From: Nomia melanderi
Lineage: Eukaryota > Arthropoda > Insecta > Hymenoptera > Halictidae
DNA: 64,000 nucleotides
NCBI RefSeq assembly: GCF_051020985.1
Contig: NC_135000.1
Span: 22,164,784 to 22,228,783, forward strand
Direction: 5' to 3'
The notes under the pieces were generated by a model, which was not told the origin of the DNA, made no database searches, and worked only from the letters and a program-made list of their open reading frames with translations. This document shows, in pieces, positions 1 through 11,440 of this stretch; within the stretch, counting starts at the first letter, position 1; each line of letters opens with the position of its first letter. Both the position numbers and the translations under genes were made by a program.

Positions 1-861
1 AAATATATAAAAATTTGTAGTTTGTACGTCATATATGGCATTTTTATGTTTTAACACCTGGTTTTATAGTTTTGTGAGTTATAAATATATAAAAGTTTCC
101 AGTTCGTCTGTTATTAAAGTGTCTATAGGATATATTGGTGCGTTATTTACTTCGCAGGAATAGACACAGACTTCACGAGTACCCCGTACCTTATTTTTCA
201 CGAGATAGGGAGAACGAGCGAAAAAATCGGGAGATCGATCTGTCGACAGACGGGCAACAGTCGAAACCATATTTTAGATTGATTAAAACAAATATAGACA
301 CCATTTGGGAGTGTTGCCTTCTTCCGTTTAGAAGCGTTCAAATAAACTGAAATCGTATGGGGTCCGAGGGGGACGGGGGAGGAACGGCTAAGAATAGTGC
401 TGTGCATCAGAATTTAAAAAGGCCTCCGTACGTGAAACCCCTGCCAGACCATTAAATCCGTCCGCGCGGACCGGGGAAGAATGCTATTTCGAACACGGTG
501 ATCCTCGTTAAAAATTAATAACAACACTTTCCACGCCGCTCGTTACGGACGAATTAAATATTAAATAGCAAACTGCCATCGGTTATCATTAAACAATTCA
601 GCGAGGATCGAGCTTCCACTTTATATAAAGTTGAAATACGTATAAGGATCAACAGAATTTGGAAACTTTTTTCCATATTAGTCAATTTACGAAGCCTGTC
701 ACATGTTACAACATAATATTTAGTGGAATTGAAGATGAAAATTATTTCTTCGGATTTAGAATTCAAAGTACTGGAAATATTTGTATTTTATTGTCGACTG
801 AAGAATTCTACAGTCCTGCAATCAAATTTAAACAAACTTAATATATCTATTCTTTAATGAA
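1..861. other. Unannotated AT-rich DNA
   Basis: I see no supported gene, RNA or repeat here. The only open frames are about 60-70 codons long, occur on both strands and have no splice or protein-family support. The stretch at 350-540 is somewhat GC-richer than the rest. Confidence 0.6.
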
Positions 862-1065
862 TTAATACTAAAACTACCGAGCAGTTAAAATGTCTTTTCG
901 AAATTGTTCTGTAGAAACCTCAGCAGTGCAATTATCGAGACTGCAGTTGGTTTGCAATTCAGTTTGTGCACTGCTGAACCAGTTTCTCTGGTACTTTTTC
1001 AGAGAATCATCTGTTATCTGTTGAATAACTGGAAAAAATGAAATCAGGAATAGTTCTAGTGTTAA
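862..1065. mobile_element. TTAA-flanked MITE, family C (complete)
   Basis: A 204-bp segment is bounded by TTAA at both ends. The left end reads TTAATACTAAAACTACCGAG. The right end, reverse complemented, reads TTAACACTAGAACTATTCC, so the two ends form an imperfect terminal inverted repeat. The same end recurs near 31.13, 31.81, 36.29 and probably 63.39 kb. It encodes no protein. TTAA duplication is typical of piggyBac-type transposases, so a non-autonomous piggyBac-like origin is inferred. Confidence 0.65.
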
Positions 1066-1815
1066 GAATTCGCTGTGATTTAATACCATTCGTCCATGCT
1101 TTTCAACGTTCTCCGCCATTTCGAGAACAAAAACGGCGGGAAAACGGTCCGAATTCAAATCGCACTACCATCCTACCGCATCAAATTAACACAACATTCG
1201 TCCTTACCTTTAATACACACGTTAACCTTTACTTCTGCACGATGCAGAATGAGAAATTCAAATAAACAAGACTAAATAAAACCAGCTAAAACCGTTTCTA
1301 ACCTTTCAGAGCCCACCCTCTTAAGACGATCTTGCTAAACGTGGTAACGGCGAACAGGTTGAGAAGCATTGTTCGTATTCTTCGTTCTGCGCCCTTTTAC
1401 CAGGTTCCACGGGTCGCAGAAACGCGAAACGTAACAAAACGCGGGGGAAGATATCGCCGAGTCCCTGTGCGCGTTTCTTTCGCATTGTTTATTGAGGAGG
1501 TCAGTGGCACCCTTGCACGAGTGCGTCACTCGGGAAGGGAATAGTTGCGTAGGTAGGCACACGCGTTCACGGCGAGCATGACAGACGTGTACGTTTCATC
1601 TAAATATACAGTGGACCGGCTGATGCTCTGGAAATAGACCCGTTCGATGTTTGTTTCTCTCGTGCCCGGCTATACGCTCTAGTACGCGGTGTCCGGAACA
1701 CGCGTCGCTCTAGTATCCGGGTGTTCCGATTGAACCTTTCAGAGAATTTCCGCCTCGGGACCTTCAATTTTTATAGACCCGTTTCTTACACCACGCGTTC
1801 ACACATTTGCTACGG
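1066..1815. other. Unannotated, GC-richer from 1340
   Basis: No gene is supported. From about 1340 to 1800 the DNA is CpG-richer than its flanks and has overlapping open frames on both strands (70 and 75 codons), which is expected by chance where stop codons are rare. Confidence 0.5.
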
Positions 1816-2064
1816 TTAACCCCTTGGCGTGCCATTTGCGTCCGCTACTAGGCTCGTGTAATATTTTACTATCGACAATTTGGAAGAAGTGCAACGAAAT
1901 TGTCCGTTCTACTTCAAGTGGACATTTCATTTGAAGATAATATTTATAATGGCAAAATAGTTGTTTGCTTTGATCCGTGGGCAATGGACAACATTGATTG
2001 TTTTTTAATTAGTCTAGAAATCTTCATCACGAGTGTCATTCGTCATTGTACGGTGAGGGGTTAA
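1816..2064. mobile_element. TTAA-flanked MITE, CCCCT-ended
   Basis: The 249-bp segment starts TTAACCCCTTGGCGTGCCAT. Its right end, reverse complemented, reads TTAACCCCTCACCGTACAAT. The ends are imperfect inverted repeats beginning with a C-run directly inside TTAA, as in piggyBac-type elements. The interior is non-coding and diverged. It may be a distant relative of family A, which begins TTAACCCTTTG. Confidence 0.6.
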
Positions 2065-2130
2065 CGATATACCTCGAATCGAGTATCTTGACGTTATATC
2101 AAGTGAAAATAAAAGGTACTGGTTAATACG

Positions 2131-2350
2131 TAATTGACTAATACACTTAACGAATTCAATGAACAGTGAAATCACGCCGATCCTTTCAATGTGATCCTCA
2201 GTCCTCGATTTTCCCTGCTCTCTATTCCATTTCACACTTCCGATTTCACGGTTAATTGACCAACGAATACGTCAAATGGCGCGCAGATCCTTTTCACGTA
2301 ATCCTTAGTTCTCGATTTTCACTGTCCATTATTCGATTTCACAGTGTCGG
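2131..2350. repeat. Two-copy direct repeat, ~107-bp spacing
   Basis: The blocks at 2179-2242 and 2286-2349 are clearly related. Both begin GATCCTTT, share CCTCGATTTT or TCTCGATTTTC in the middle, and end ATTTCACA followed by a short TCCG or TCG. Offset is 107 bp. This looks like an old local duplication, with no coding frame preserved. Confidence 0.6.
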
Positions 2351-3780
2351 TTTAGCAGTACGATGATTTTATACACTGTGTTATTAAAACCTTTATCTCT
2401 CAACGTGGAATTCAATGGTTCTTGCCAATTTCATCATTTCATTGTAGCTTTGTTTCGTAGCTACAGTTTATAACACAGAACTAACCTAAATTCAGTTTAA
2501 AATGTTCAAGTAAAACAGCAAGAAAAGAAGAAAAACTCGGGAAATTCGTTAAACTATTCACTTGCCGTATACATGTCCGTTTGACGCTACAACTATCGAA
2601 TAACCAAGCTAACTATTTTAATTCTTTTATAGAAACTATAGGACTATACATACACAAACTTCGATTTTATTTTATTTTGCGTATATTATTCAGTAACTAC
2701 TCGCAATGGCCTATTCGGTAATCCTCAAAGAATCATTCGTGCACTTCCAGTAACTGCCAGAGAAGAAATCCGTAATGAGTCGTTCCGGCCCATCCGCTAG
2801 CTTTAGCGTCAAACGTTTAAGGGAATTTCCTTGGCAGTTCTCCCGGATCTTCCGATTCCGCTCTTATTCTATCGTTTCCCCGGAGCCTTTTAAATTCCAG
2901 AGCACGCGCGACAATTTCATATGCTGATGCCCTAGACCTCCTATTTTTACAACCCCCGCAGCTATAAGCGATCGGGGCGTAAGTGGCATGTAATGCGCTG
3001 TCGGATCGAAGGAGGTCGGTCGTTACGTGCAGGGTATACGATTATGACGCGGCCGAGTATTTTTCGGGGATAATATATCGATGGCGCTTCTTCCTCGCGA
3101 TCGTTCGCGATCCACCCCGATCACGTTTGCTTTAATAACACGGAACACATGATTCTCCGTGGCTCCGGCTACCCTCTTGCCGCTTATAAATAAACAATCG
3201 CGCGTTTGAAGTTGCCTCCGTGCTCCACCTTGAAAAGAAATTCTCTTATTCGCAGTATCAGTTCGTTGTTCTTCTTTATCTTCGTGTTGCAACGTTCACA
3301 GGAATTATATTCTCCTTTGTTGTTATCGAAGCAGCTATTTCGAAAGAATCGCGTGGTCTTTGAAATTTAATCCCGTTTTCCGAAGATATGTTCGAGTCGT
3401 TTCATAATGCCACTCATCGATTTTATTTTATTTTAAAAACAAGGTTTTATGGATCTATAAACGGCTTTCAGCGTGCATCCCTTATTTTTTCAAGAACGAA
3501 TGCTCCTCGTGTGTTTTCTTGTTAAATAAATGGTACAAGGTTTCTTACTATCATCTGCGTTATAAATCTGCTGAAGAATTTCATTTATCGAGGTCACTAA
3601 AGGGTCTTTGTTTTTCATTCAGTTTTTTGGAATCGTTTACACGAATTATCTGTTTAAAAAATTCCGCGTGAAGGGTAACACATCTCGCCTTCTTGTCGAA
3701 GATAGAAACTTCAGCTACGCTGTGCCTTTGAATCGTGACTAAAATATTTAATAATCGACTCGAGAAGATGGCAGAAGTGC
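2351..3780. other. Unannotated; GC-richer block at 2750-3300
   Basis: No gene is supported. The part at 2750-3300 is moderately GC-rich. The antisense frame at 3023-3292 (89 codons) has no recognisable domain. The remainder is AT-rich with two short ATTTT runs near 2665 and 3421. Confidence 0.5.
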
Positions 3781-4056
3781 TTGTGTGCATGTAGACGTCA
3801 ACGAAAGTTTACAAAGACAGAGCCAGTGTATAGTCAGGGTCAAAGTCTCCGTGAAACTTCACGATCTTACCGAGAACTTGAAGAAGCAGCGACGAGTCTG
3901 TTCACAAAGAATTTTGACGAAGTGTACAATCGAATAGAGCTTCATCTTTCAAATGTAACGTTCGTTAGAAATAAACTCTGTAAATCAGCACTAATGCAAT
4001 CTTTATACAATCAAAACAATTATCTCAATGAAGCAGGAACTGAAAAATCATAATTT
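3781..4056 (+). CDS. Candidate exon or chance ORF, unknown product
   Basis: I do not recognise this protein. An open frame of about 90 codons ends in TAA just upstream of a MITE. It is unusually long for DNA this AT-rich, and its composition is protein-like: charged and helix-prone, with a Glu-Leu-Glu-Glu segment about residue 32 and few low-complexity runs. A weak acceptor-like AG at 3819-3820 would leave the frame from 3821 open to the stop. There is no domain, signal peptide or convincing donor. A chance ORF is the more likely reading. Confidence 0.13.
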
Positions 4057-4074
4057 TCTATAACGATTGTCTTC

Positions 4075-4314
4075 TTAATCCTTAGCACTCGAAGGTTTTT
4101 CACTAGAAATATTCAATATTCTCCCATGAGATATAAACGATGTCCTTTAAAACTAATTAATGAGAAAACATATAAATTAAGAAGGAAAGGTATTTTATTT
4201 CTATATTCCATATATTGATGCATCATACAAAGCTTAATATTATATATGACTTCACAATTTTGCAAATCAAATCAAGTAGTGACCGAGAGTCACCTTTCGA
4301 GTGCAAAAGGTTAA
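4075..4314. mobile_element. TTAA-flanked MITE, family A (complete)
   Basis: A 240-bp element with left end TTAATCCTTAGCACTCGAAG. The right end is the inverted form, TTAACCTTTTGCACTCGAAA when reverse complemented. Its interior closely parallels the copy at 51254-51480: both have ACTAGAAATATTCAA near the left end, a GATATAAAC segment, and AGCTTAATATTATATATGA towards the right. The right TTAA is shared with the next element, which begins at 4311. Confidence 0.75.
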
Positions 4315-4536
4315 CAAATTGATTGCCACGGTGGTTTTAAATTACTTGAAACCTATTACAATACATACAAGGACCGACATCGATTAAAACTGTTTAATAG
4401 CGTAACTAATTAGATAATAATAGAAACTAAAATTCTGATGCCAAATAATTAACAATAATTTCTATCTACTTCTACCTCCAAAGAATAACTGATATAATAC
4501 AGAACATTCAAAATTCTCTTGACAGTAACGCGTCAA
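4311..4536. mobile_element. TTAA MITE, family B, abutting the previous one
   Basis: The left end reads TTAACAAATTGATTGCCACG, matching the arm TTAACACGTTGACTGCYACG. The right end, reverse complemented, reads TTGACGCGTTACTGTCAAG, with TTAA decayed to TTGA. The interior segment GCCAAATAATTAA, followed by a diverged TACTTCTACCTCCAAAGAA, parallels the copies at 24895 and 41398. The left TTAA is the right TTAA of the family A element. Confidence 0.65.
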
Positions 4537-4689
4537 TCTTTCCGCACCTCACAGATTCAGCAGAATTCAGTTCGTCCGATATGCCGCACAATGCGGCGCC
4601 TGTGGAAGAAATCCCGAAATTCGACTATTCTGATAACGAAAATTCAAGTTTACCAATATGTTGCTAGTCTCTGCTAAACAAAATGATTC

Positions 4690-4985
4690 TCATTTGAAAG
4701 ATAACAATTTTATACAAATAAATTCCGCTTCTCTATTTACGTAACGTTGGAATCGAAACGCACAATATCCATTGTCGTTGAAAAAACTGCATAACATATC
4801 CATAAGGTAAATAAACAATATAACCAACACATGCTCAACTCTATACCTTACAACTTTTATCTGAAGCATTTTGTTTATATCAATCATAATTTTTAAGTTG
4901 TCGGGTTTTATCCAGAGAACAGGCATTCGGCCGCACTGTGCGCCAGCGAGAAAATCAATTTTAAAATTCAAATGAAACAACTGCG
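4690..4985. repeat. Dispersed repeat, family E, copy 1
   Basis: The segment is similar to 33262-33490 in the same orientation. Shared landmarks are ATTCCGCTTCTCTATTTAC, a run of A before a CATAA segment, CAACTCTATACCTTACAAC and TTTTTAAGTTGTCGGGTTTT. Weak inverted ends (TCATTTGAAAG on the left, inverted CATTTGAA on the right) suggest a foldback element. The TTAA boundary is unclear. Confidence 0.55.
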
Positions 4986-5400
4986 CCACCAGCGTTCAGG
5001 TAATGCAGCAGTCGAAGTGTTGACGGAAGATCAACCGGGAACGTCTGTCAGTGCGTTTCAATAAGAATTCACCGGAAGAGACGGGATACTCCCTTCGCAG
5101 TGGAGAATCGTTCGGGTTTGCCTTCGATGAAACGCGGATTGGTTCAACGGCCGGGACGCGCGCCGGGATATTCACGGTCCGAAAAGTACGACGTCATTGT
5201 TCCCATGGAAACGGAAGGGGGTAAACGGTGACGTCACTAGCTGCAGTTCGGGGTGACGGAAGAAAAGGTCGGTGCACCCGTCGCTGCATCTGCCGTGCAT
5301 CTGTGCAGTGACGTCACTGCATCACTCCCTGCCGCGCATGTTCGCGACCTGCGTACTCTCGATTATCGTCATGACAATTCTTTGTTCTTCTTTAGGCACT
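4986..5400. promoter_or_regulatory. GC-rich island with CRE (ATF/CREB) sites
   Basis: Two perfect palindromic CREs, TGACGTCA, lie at 5229-5236 and 5309-5316, exactly 80 bp apart. A related ACGTCAT sits at 5191. The island is GC-rich and CpG-containing between AT-rich flanks. CRE octamers are the established sites for CREB/ATF bZIP dimers. A promoter or enhancer role is inferred. I see no TATA box or clear initiator, and no exon is recognised beside it. Confidence 0.4.
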
Positions 5401-5840
5401 GTATTCTATGCCATTGTCATTATTATTATTAATTCTATTGTTATTTGTGTTACTCGTATTATTATCTGAAGTTACTATTGGAAATGGAAGGGCGAAATAT
5501 TTTCTTCTTTATAAAATTTTGTACCGTTGTTGTATTGTTATTATAGAATCTATTGTTATCCATATTATTCGTATTATTATTGGCAGATACTATTAGAAAT
5601 GGAAGGGTGAAATATTTTCTTCTTTATACAATTCATACTATTGTTGCATTGTTATTATTGATGCTATTGTTATTCGTATTATTCGTGTTATTATTGGGAG
5701 ATATTATTGGAAATGGAAGGATCAAATAAATTCGAAATATTGGATGTGTTTTATACTATTATCATTATTATTAATCATATTATTCATGTTATTATTGTGA
5801 GATACCATTGAAAACAGAGGGATAGAATATTTTCGAAATA
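5401..5840. repeat. ATT-rich minisatellite, ~114-bp period
   Basis: About 3.7 copies. The anchor GAAATGGAAG starts at 5481, 5596 and 5710, and in decayed form at 5810, giving spacings of 115, 114 and 100 bp. Between anchors is TTATT/GTTATT-rich sequence. The first three copies share a GAAATATTTTCTTC-like or similar segment after the anchor. The hydrophobic open frames over it are by-products of the ATT repeats. Confidence 0.75.
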
Positions 5841-8064
5841 CACCTCGCCGGAGATTTCTTTTCCTCAGACACATTATCGAAACGCGAGAATGAAATTCGA
5901 AGATTGAAAAACTTCTGCAGCATAATTTCCCAACGCAGCTGCATTTTCTCGATGTCCCGTTCTGTGAATCCGAGCGATGATAATTCGCGGACTCGGCAAA
6001 ATTTGTGAGAAGAAAGAAGAGAAGGTAATCAAAGTTGTAATGAACAATACCAGCTTGTTTCATGCTGCTTCGAGTAATATTTATGACCCTCTCGCAGGTC
6101 GTTTCTCGTTTTACCTCTTGCACTATTGCTTTGACACTGCCTTCTCAGCATTTTTAAGCCACAAATTTCATCTCGTAACGTAATCAATCAGAAATATTCG
6201 AAACATCGATGTCTGCAGAAAACATACATATTTTTCAAACTTATTTATTTATTCACTTTTTCCATACATTCACAATTAAATCTACTTCACTATTATGATC
6301 GTGGACATTGTAACGTCACATATAAACGATTGTTAACACAAAAGCAACATATATATTTTATAAAACTATGACCTTCTCAAATAATCCTGCAAATGCAACG
6401 CTTTTGTAATGACGATAATTATAAACTGAGACAATTCAAATCAGTTGTTCTGCCTCGCACGGTAGTTCCAATGCTAAAGCATGATCTACTAACCCAGTCA
6501 TCGTTATGCGAGAGTTAATCTCGCTGAACGAATTCGCACGGGATCTCTTACAGTTTCTTCCGCTTATCCGGGGAACGATAAAAGGGAAACGGCCGAATCG
6601 TGAGGAAAAGAAAATGGTCTCGGTCAGTTCTGATTAGCAGAGAGTTTGGAACGGCGTTCTGGCTCTCGCCCCGTCCCCTCCCAATCCCCATTCCGTTCCG
6701 ACTGTTTCCAATTACCGAAGAAATCTTTTTTCATCGCGGCCAATTCCGCTCGCATAATTACGTCACGATAAGGACGAACACTTCCCTGTATTCTTTATTC
6801 CGCCGCTCTTTACCAGAGGTATTAATTCCCCCACGAGAGATTCAATTACTTTGTCAAACGTCGGATTACCGAGCGCTGACAATGGCGTTACGTGATTTCG
6901 AACGGAACATGGAAATACGAAACCTTTCGAGGGGCGAGTTAAGATTTATTTCTGTCTGTTAATTGGAGAAGGTGAGTTCGTCGAAATGTTCTTTCACCAC
7001 GGACATCTGCGTGAATTGATACGTTTCTTTGTGTTATATGTATCTTAAGGGATAGTTTTTACGAATATCTTCGATCTTTGTTAGCAGGGTAATTATTAAT
7101 TATTATAATATTAGCTATTCGTTGTATTAATTGTATAGTTGCGTACGATATAATATTACCAATACTTAGTATCTTATTAAATAGGAAATATTCTTTCATC
7201 CATTTTAGGAAATATGCTAAATATTCGTTAGCAGTGAATTACTGTTAATTAGCTACCTATTACACAATTTAAATAGTGCCATCGTAATTCTATCTCGATA
7301 ATAGTATTAATTATGACAATAATTGTTATTGAGTATTTATGTGACGCGCACAATTGTATGATTATAGATTAGCCTGAAATTGGAGAGGATTTCAAGATAT
7401 GTTCGAACCTCAATTTTTCATGCATACCGTCAGCAGAAATCGTTGCATTATTCCATCGACTAGCGCGTCGCAATAAATATTACTTTCCCTGCAATATCTC
7501 ACCGTTTTAATGATCCATAGGAGTTTACTAAAACGGCACTGTAACTTTTAGCGCGACGGAAAGGTACTCGATCAGTAAAGGCTAAAACATTCTCTCGAAC
7601 TTATTCAATCTCAATGTTCCTCGGCTCGATCGGGAAAGTTCAGTCGGCCGTGAAACGGCATTCAAAGGAAAACAGACTCATTAATTATTCCGCTGACGTT
7701 GCAAAGACTTTCGTGCAGATAGTCCATCCATATTGTTTGACGATTTGCATTACGCATCGTTCGATAAGTTTCGTTCGTTATACATGCTGTTCTAAGACAA
7801 ACGGCACAACCTGAATATGATTGTACGGTTGAAAACAAGTCGACAAGAAAAGATAATGTCTGTCTGTAAGATCCTTCGTTCTCGAGGAAATCGAATTTGA
7901 AAGCTCGTTGAACTCGCGTGTCATTGATTAACGATAGACTTGTGTGTCTGTTTGCGTTTTTCCTATTCTACTTGTAAGAAGTACCAAACGACGAATGTTT
8001 TATGTTCCTATAGAATCGACGAAATGACTTTACGCATTGATATATTGTGTATGTTAAGAATTCG
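5841..8064. other. Unannotated; GC-richer at 6540-6960
   Basis: No supported gene. The longest plus-strand frame (6600-6962, 120 codons) lies in GC-richer DNA and has no recognisable motif. 7030-7600 is AT-rich with TATTA-type low complexity. Confidence 0.5.
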
Positions 8065-8068
8065 TGGG

Positions 8069-8305
8069 AGTAGCAGAAATAGTTTAAGTATAAATAGTGG
8101 AAATATTAGTAGTAGCAATAGTTTATAAACAATGAAAGTAATAGTGACAGAAACAGTTTAAGTACAAATAGTGGAAATAATGGTAACAAAAATAGTATAA
8201 GTATAAATAGTGGAAGTATTAGTAGTAGCAATAGTTTATAAACAATGAAATTAATAGTAATAGCACTAGTTCAAATATAAACAGTGAAAGCAATAATAAC
8301 ATATA
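8069..8305. repeat. AGTA/AATAGT-rich minisatellite, ~113-bp period
   Basis: Landmark GTTTATAAAC recurs at 8121 and 8234, 113 bp apart, each preceded by AGTAGTAGCAATA. Within each unit are shorter AATAGT/GAAATA repeats. A frame reads Ser/Asn-rich residues but stops inside each unit, so it is not a coding repeat. Confidence 0.7.
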
Positions 8306-8679
8306 AAAGCAAACTTCAAGTTGCACAGTTCAAGCTTTCCCCGTATTCAACTTGTAAAAATCAAACTCCTACTAAACCTGAAGCAAATACTTCGAATTAT
8401 AGAATTTTCATATTCCTCATATTGAAGAGGAAAACGACGGTTCCGCTGAACGCCTTGACAGATTATCAACGCCGGCATTGCTTTGAAGACCGGAAAACGC
8501 GTGTACCGCGGCGTGTGTACGCGAGGAAAGTATTTCAAAGGACGGAATTAATTGATACATTTTTCTTAGAATGCTTCTTGTTTTTCACTTCCTATTATTG
8601 TAGTTGATTATTGCACTTTAACTAACCATCCCTTGACTTTGCACTGAATTATATCAAAAACGACTTTTACTACCCCCCT
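8306..8679. other. Unannotated spacer
   Basis: Contains a 107-codon plus frame (8284-8607) overlapping the repeat tail, with no recognisable domain. Nothing else seen. Confidence 0.5.
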
Positions 8680-8911
8680 TTAATACGCTGGCTGCGAAAC
8701 ATTTCAGCGTTTTATATATTATTTATTCTTATATAACAAAAACAAAAAGTAACGTTTATTACTTGACGCCACAGTTTTCACGTTACACTATTATCTATTT
8801 ACTTACCATCGAAAATTCTCATTCTACTTAAGTTATTTCACAAATTGTAATTATTTTAACTACTTTGGAAGCTCCACTTACTAGTAACCACTACGACAGC
8901 CAACGTATTAA
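8680..8911. mobile_element. TTAA-flanked MITE, family B (complete)
   Basis: A 232-bp element. The left end reads TTAATACGCTGGCTGCGAA. The right end, reverse complemented, reads TTAATACGTTGGCTGTCGTA. The inner right arm resembles the right arm of 41139-41382: an AATTGTAATT/TATAATTGTTT stretch about 50-70 bp before the end, then CCACTACGACAGCC versus CCACCGTAGCAGTC. No coding capacity. Confidence 0.65.
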
Positions 8912-11258
8912 TACTAAAACACTTAAATGCCTTTTTACCTACACAAATTAATCAGATTTGTCTACCTTTTATTCTGTACAATTAATCATTTTCTCAAACG
9001 GTTCATATAATAATTACCTACACGTAAATGTTACGTAGAACTGTGAACTAAACGAGAAACAGCTCAATGCGCATCGACGTTGTTTGAGATCGACTCGATT
9101 CGATCGCTGGCCATCGATGAAAGCGTTTGTTTTACGTTTTCATCCTCGATCCTCGGGTTTCGTCGATATTCTCGCGGATTCTTGACGGTGAACAAGGTTT
9201 ATATCGGTCGTACAGCAGGAAAAGGTCCGCGATATTACGATGGTCATAAAGTTTCCCGGATATTGCGGGATATCGCAGCAACCGTGGCTTCCTTCGCGTG
9301 GAATTTGCATGCTTAATGCTTTATCGCGCGGTGGCCGGGTCACTGTTGACGAATGCCAGCTCCCCGCTATTCTCGAGATGGGATTTAGCGAGCTGGCCTG
9401 GTCGGCTGACGCGTGGCCGTTGTTGTGTCGGGGATTTCTAATCCGTTCTGATTCACGCTGCCGTTCCCAGATCTGTTCGTAGGCGTCGCGACGTGACGTT
9501 CGTCGCATTCGAAGGATCGGGAACGGAGAATCAACGGCGACCCCGTTTTTTGCTCCTCCATCGACGACGAAAGGGTGGCGGTATCTTTTTTGCGTTAGTA
9601 TTTACTGAGAATCGTTTGCTTTGCTTTGAGAGAGTTCGATTAAAAGGCTGGATAAATAGATTTAGCTGTTAAGACAGGGGGGATGTATTTTGACAGGGTA
9701 TTCGAGCAGTATTCCTGTATATTTAAAAGCATGCACAATTAGCAAATAACGTCTAAAGATTCCGAACAGATCTCGGAACACCCACAATTATAATTGCAAA
9801 GTCCTCTTAATTAGAATATAAAGCCACTAAATTTCTGTCTAAAATACTATTCTTTGAAATTCTGAAGCTTTCATTCGATGGACATTAAAAAGTTCGCCGG
9901 TAAGCTGCCACTAGCTAAAATCTTAATTACTGAAATTGCTACAGTTAATAGTACACAACGATACTCATTCGAAAACTCTTTTGTATCACAAACAACGTAA
10001 CATGTTCATTTTACACTCGGTAAGTTAAACGCGTGAAGAATAATGAAGTGATTCAATAAAACAATATTATATTCTTCTTATTACGTGTGCATGGCTTCGT
10101 GGAAGTGTCCAATATTCAACGCGTGAACTTCCTGTCCCAGGCGACGATAAGTATAATCCCCGCCCTGTGTCGCGTCTTCGCACCCAGGAGTTCGTCAGAA
10201 TCATGGAAAATCTTGCGGATGGTTCGCAGAAACCGAGCGAAGCGTTGTTTTCGCGCTTCGTCCCCGGGGATCTTTCATTAAGCCCGATCAGAAACGAGCT
10301 CGGTCGCTCGCGTCCAATTGATAACAGCTTCCGGCCGCGTCGGATAGAAAATAGTGGATTGGAAAAGGTCGGGCAGGACAGGGCGAGGGAGAAGGACGCG
10401 CAGATAGAGAGAGAGAAATGAAACCGAGGGAATAATAATTGGAACACTTAGACAGGCTGGAGCGTCCTCGGCTCGCTGGATCGCTTTATTTATTCATACG
10501 GGGCGCGCTCGGTAATTAACGATTGTTATTCGGCGCGGGCGGCGGTTGCTGATTTTATTAAAGAGTCCCCGGAGGGATGCGCCGCGTTCGCCGGAATTGA
10601 CGCGTTCGAACGGTATGGCGACGAATCGTTCCGCGCGCTGGAAACGCGTTCGGCCGCGAGAAAATGGAATTGGCTGGTACGATAAGAGTCCATGCAAGTT
10701 GTTTCTGGTCTATTGATCGAAAATTAACTGGCCCGATAAAACGCGGCCGGCTGGAATCGCCTCTGAGGAAACGTTGATCCGTGATGCGGTCGTTATCGCG
10801 ATCCTTCATTCCGTCATTCTCGATTATTTGCGCGGTCTTTGGGGATCGGTGATCGAATTTGGGGCTTTGATGCTTACTGCTGGTCCGCTTATTCTTTGGT
10901 TTGCCGATGTTCCTATGTGTAGTTTTAAATGTGCTTTGAAAAGGTTGGTTTTATTTTTAGGTCTTACGGCAAGGAAAAGGACTTGGTGCACATTTCCTAC
11001 ATATAAGTGTTATATATTATTATTAAGCTAACTTACCCACTCATAGATTCACTCATTCCTACATTCGTATTATTAGATATTACACATGTCCTTTTTTCTT
11101 TGGTCCCCCATTCTTTTTTTTCTCTATTTCTCGTAACCACCTTAATCTTACTATACCTATCATGATCAACGAGCTAAGTCAGTATTACACAGATGAAAAG
11201 TGTAATGGAGTCCTGGAAAATTTACATATCTAGCCTGATAAACACTTCTAACTAACAG
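8912..11258. other. Unannotated; CpG-rich blocks at 9080-9600 and 10080-10880
   Basis: No gene is supported. Several overlapping frames on both strands (up to 126 codons) fall in the two GC-rich blocks and share no recognisable domain. At 9640-10080 the DNA is AT-rich and featureless. Confidence 0.5.
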
Positions 11259-11440
11259 TTAACCCCTTGCACCATCTTACCATGATACTCTAACTCGTGA
11301 TCATAATTTTGCACCAAAGATGAATGCCACAAGTGAGACACGAGGTCACAACTTCCGATCAATCGTATATATTACCAATGAGATATCGGTGCAATTATGT
11401 TTTGAACATTTCCCAATCAAATGGTAGCGCGGGGAGTTAA
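11259..11440. mobile_element. Possible TTAA-flanked MITE, CCCCT-ended
   Basis: The left end is TTAACCCCTTGCACCATCTT. The right end, reverse complemented, is TTAACTCCCCGCGCTACCAT. About 12 of 20 positions agree, so the inverted repeat is weak. The left end resembles the isolated end at 32150. Confidence 0.35.

Noticed and set aside
5272..5596. Hydrophobic Ile/Leu/Val-rich frames suggesting membrane peptides
   Set aside because: They are translations of ATT/GTT repeats in the 114-bp minisatellite.
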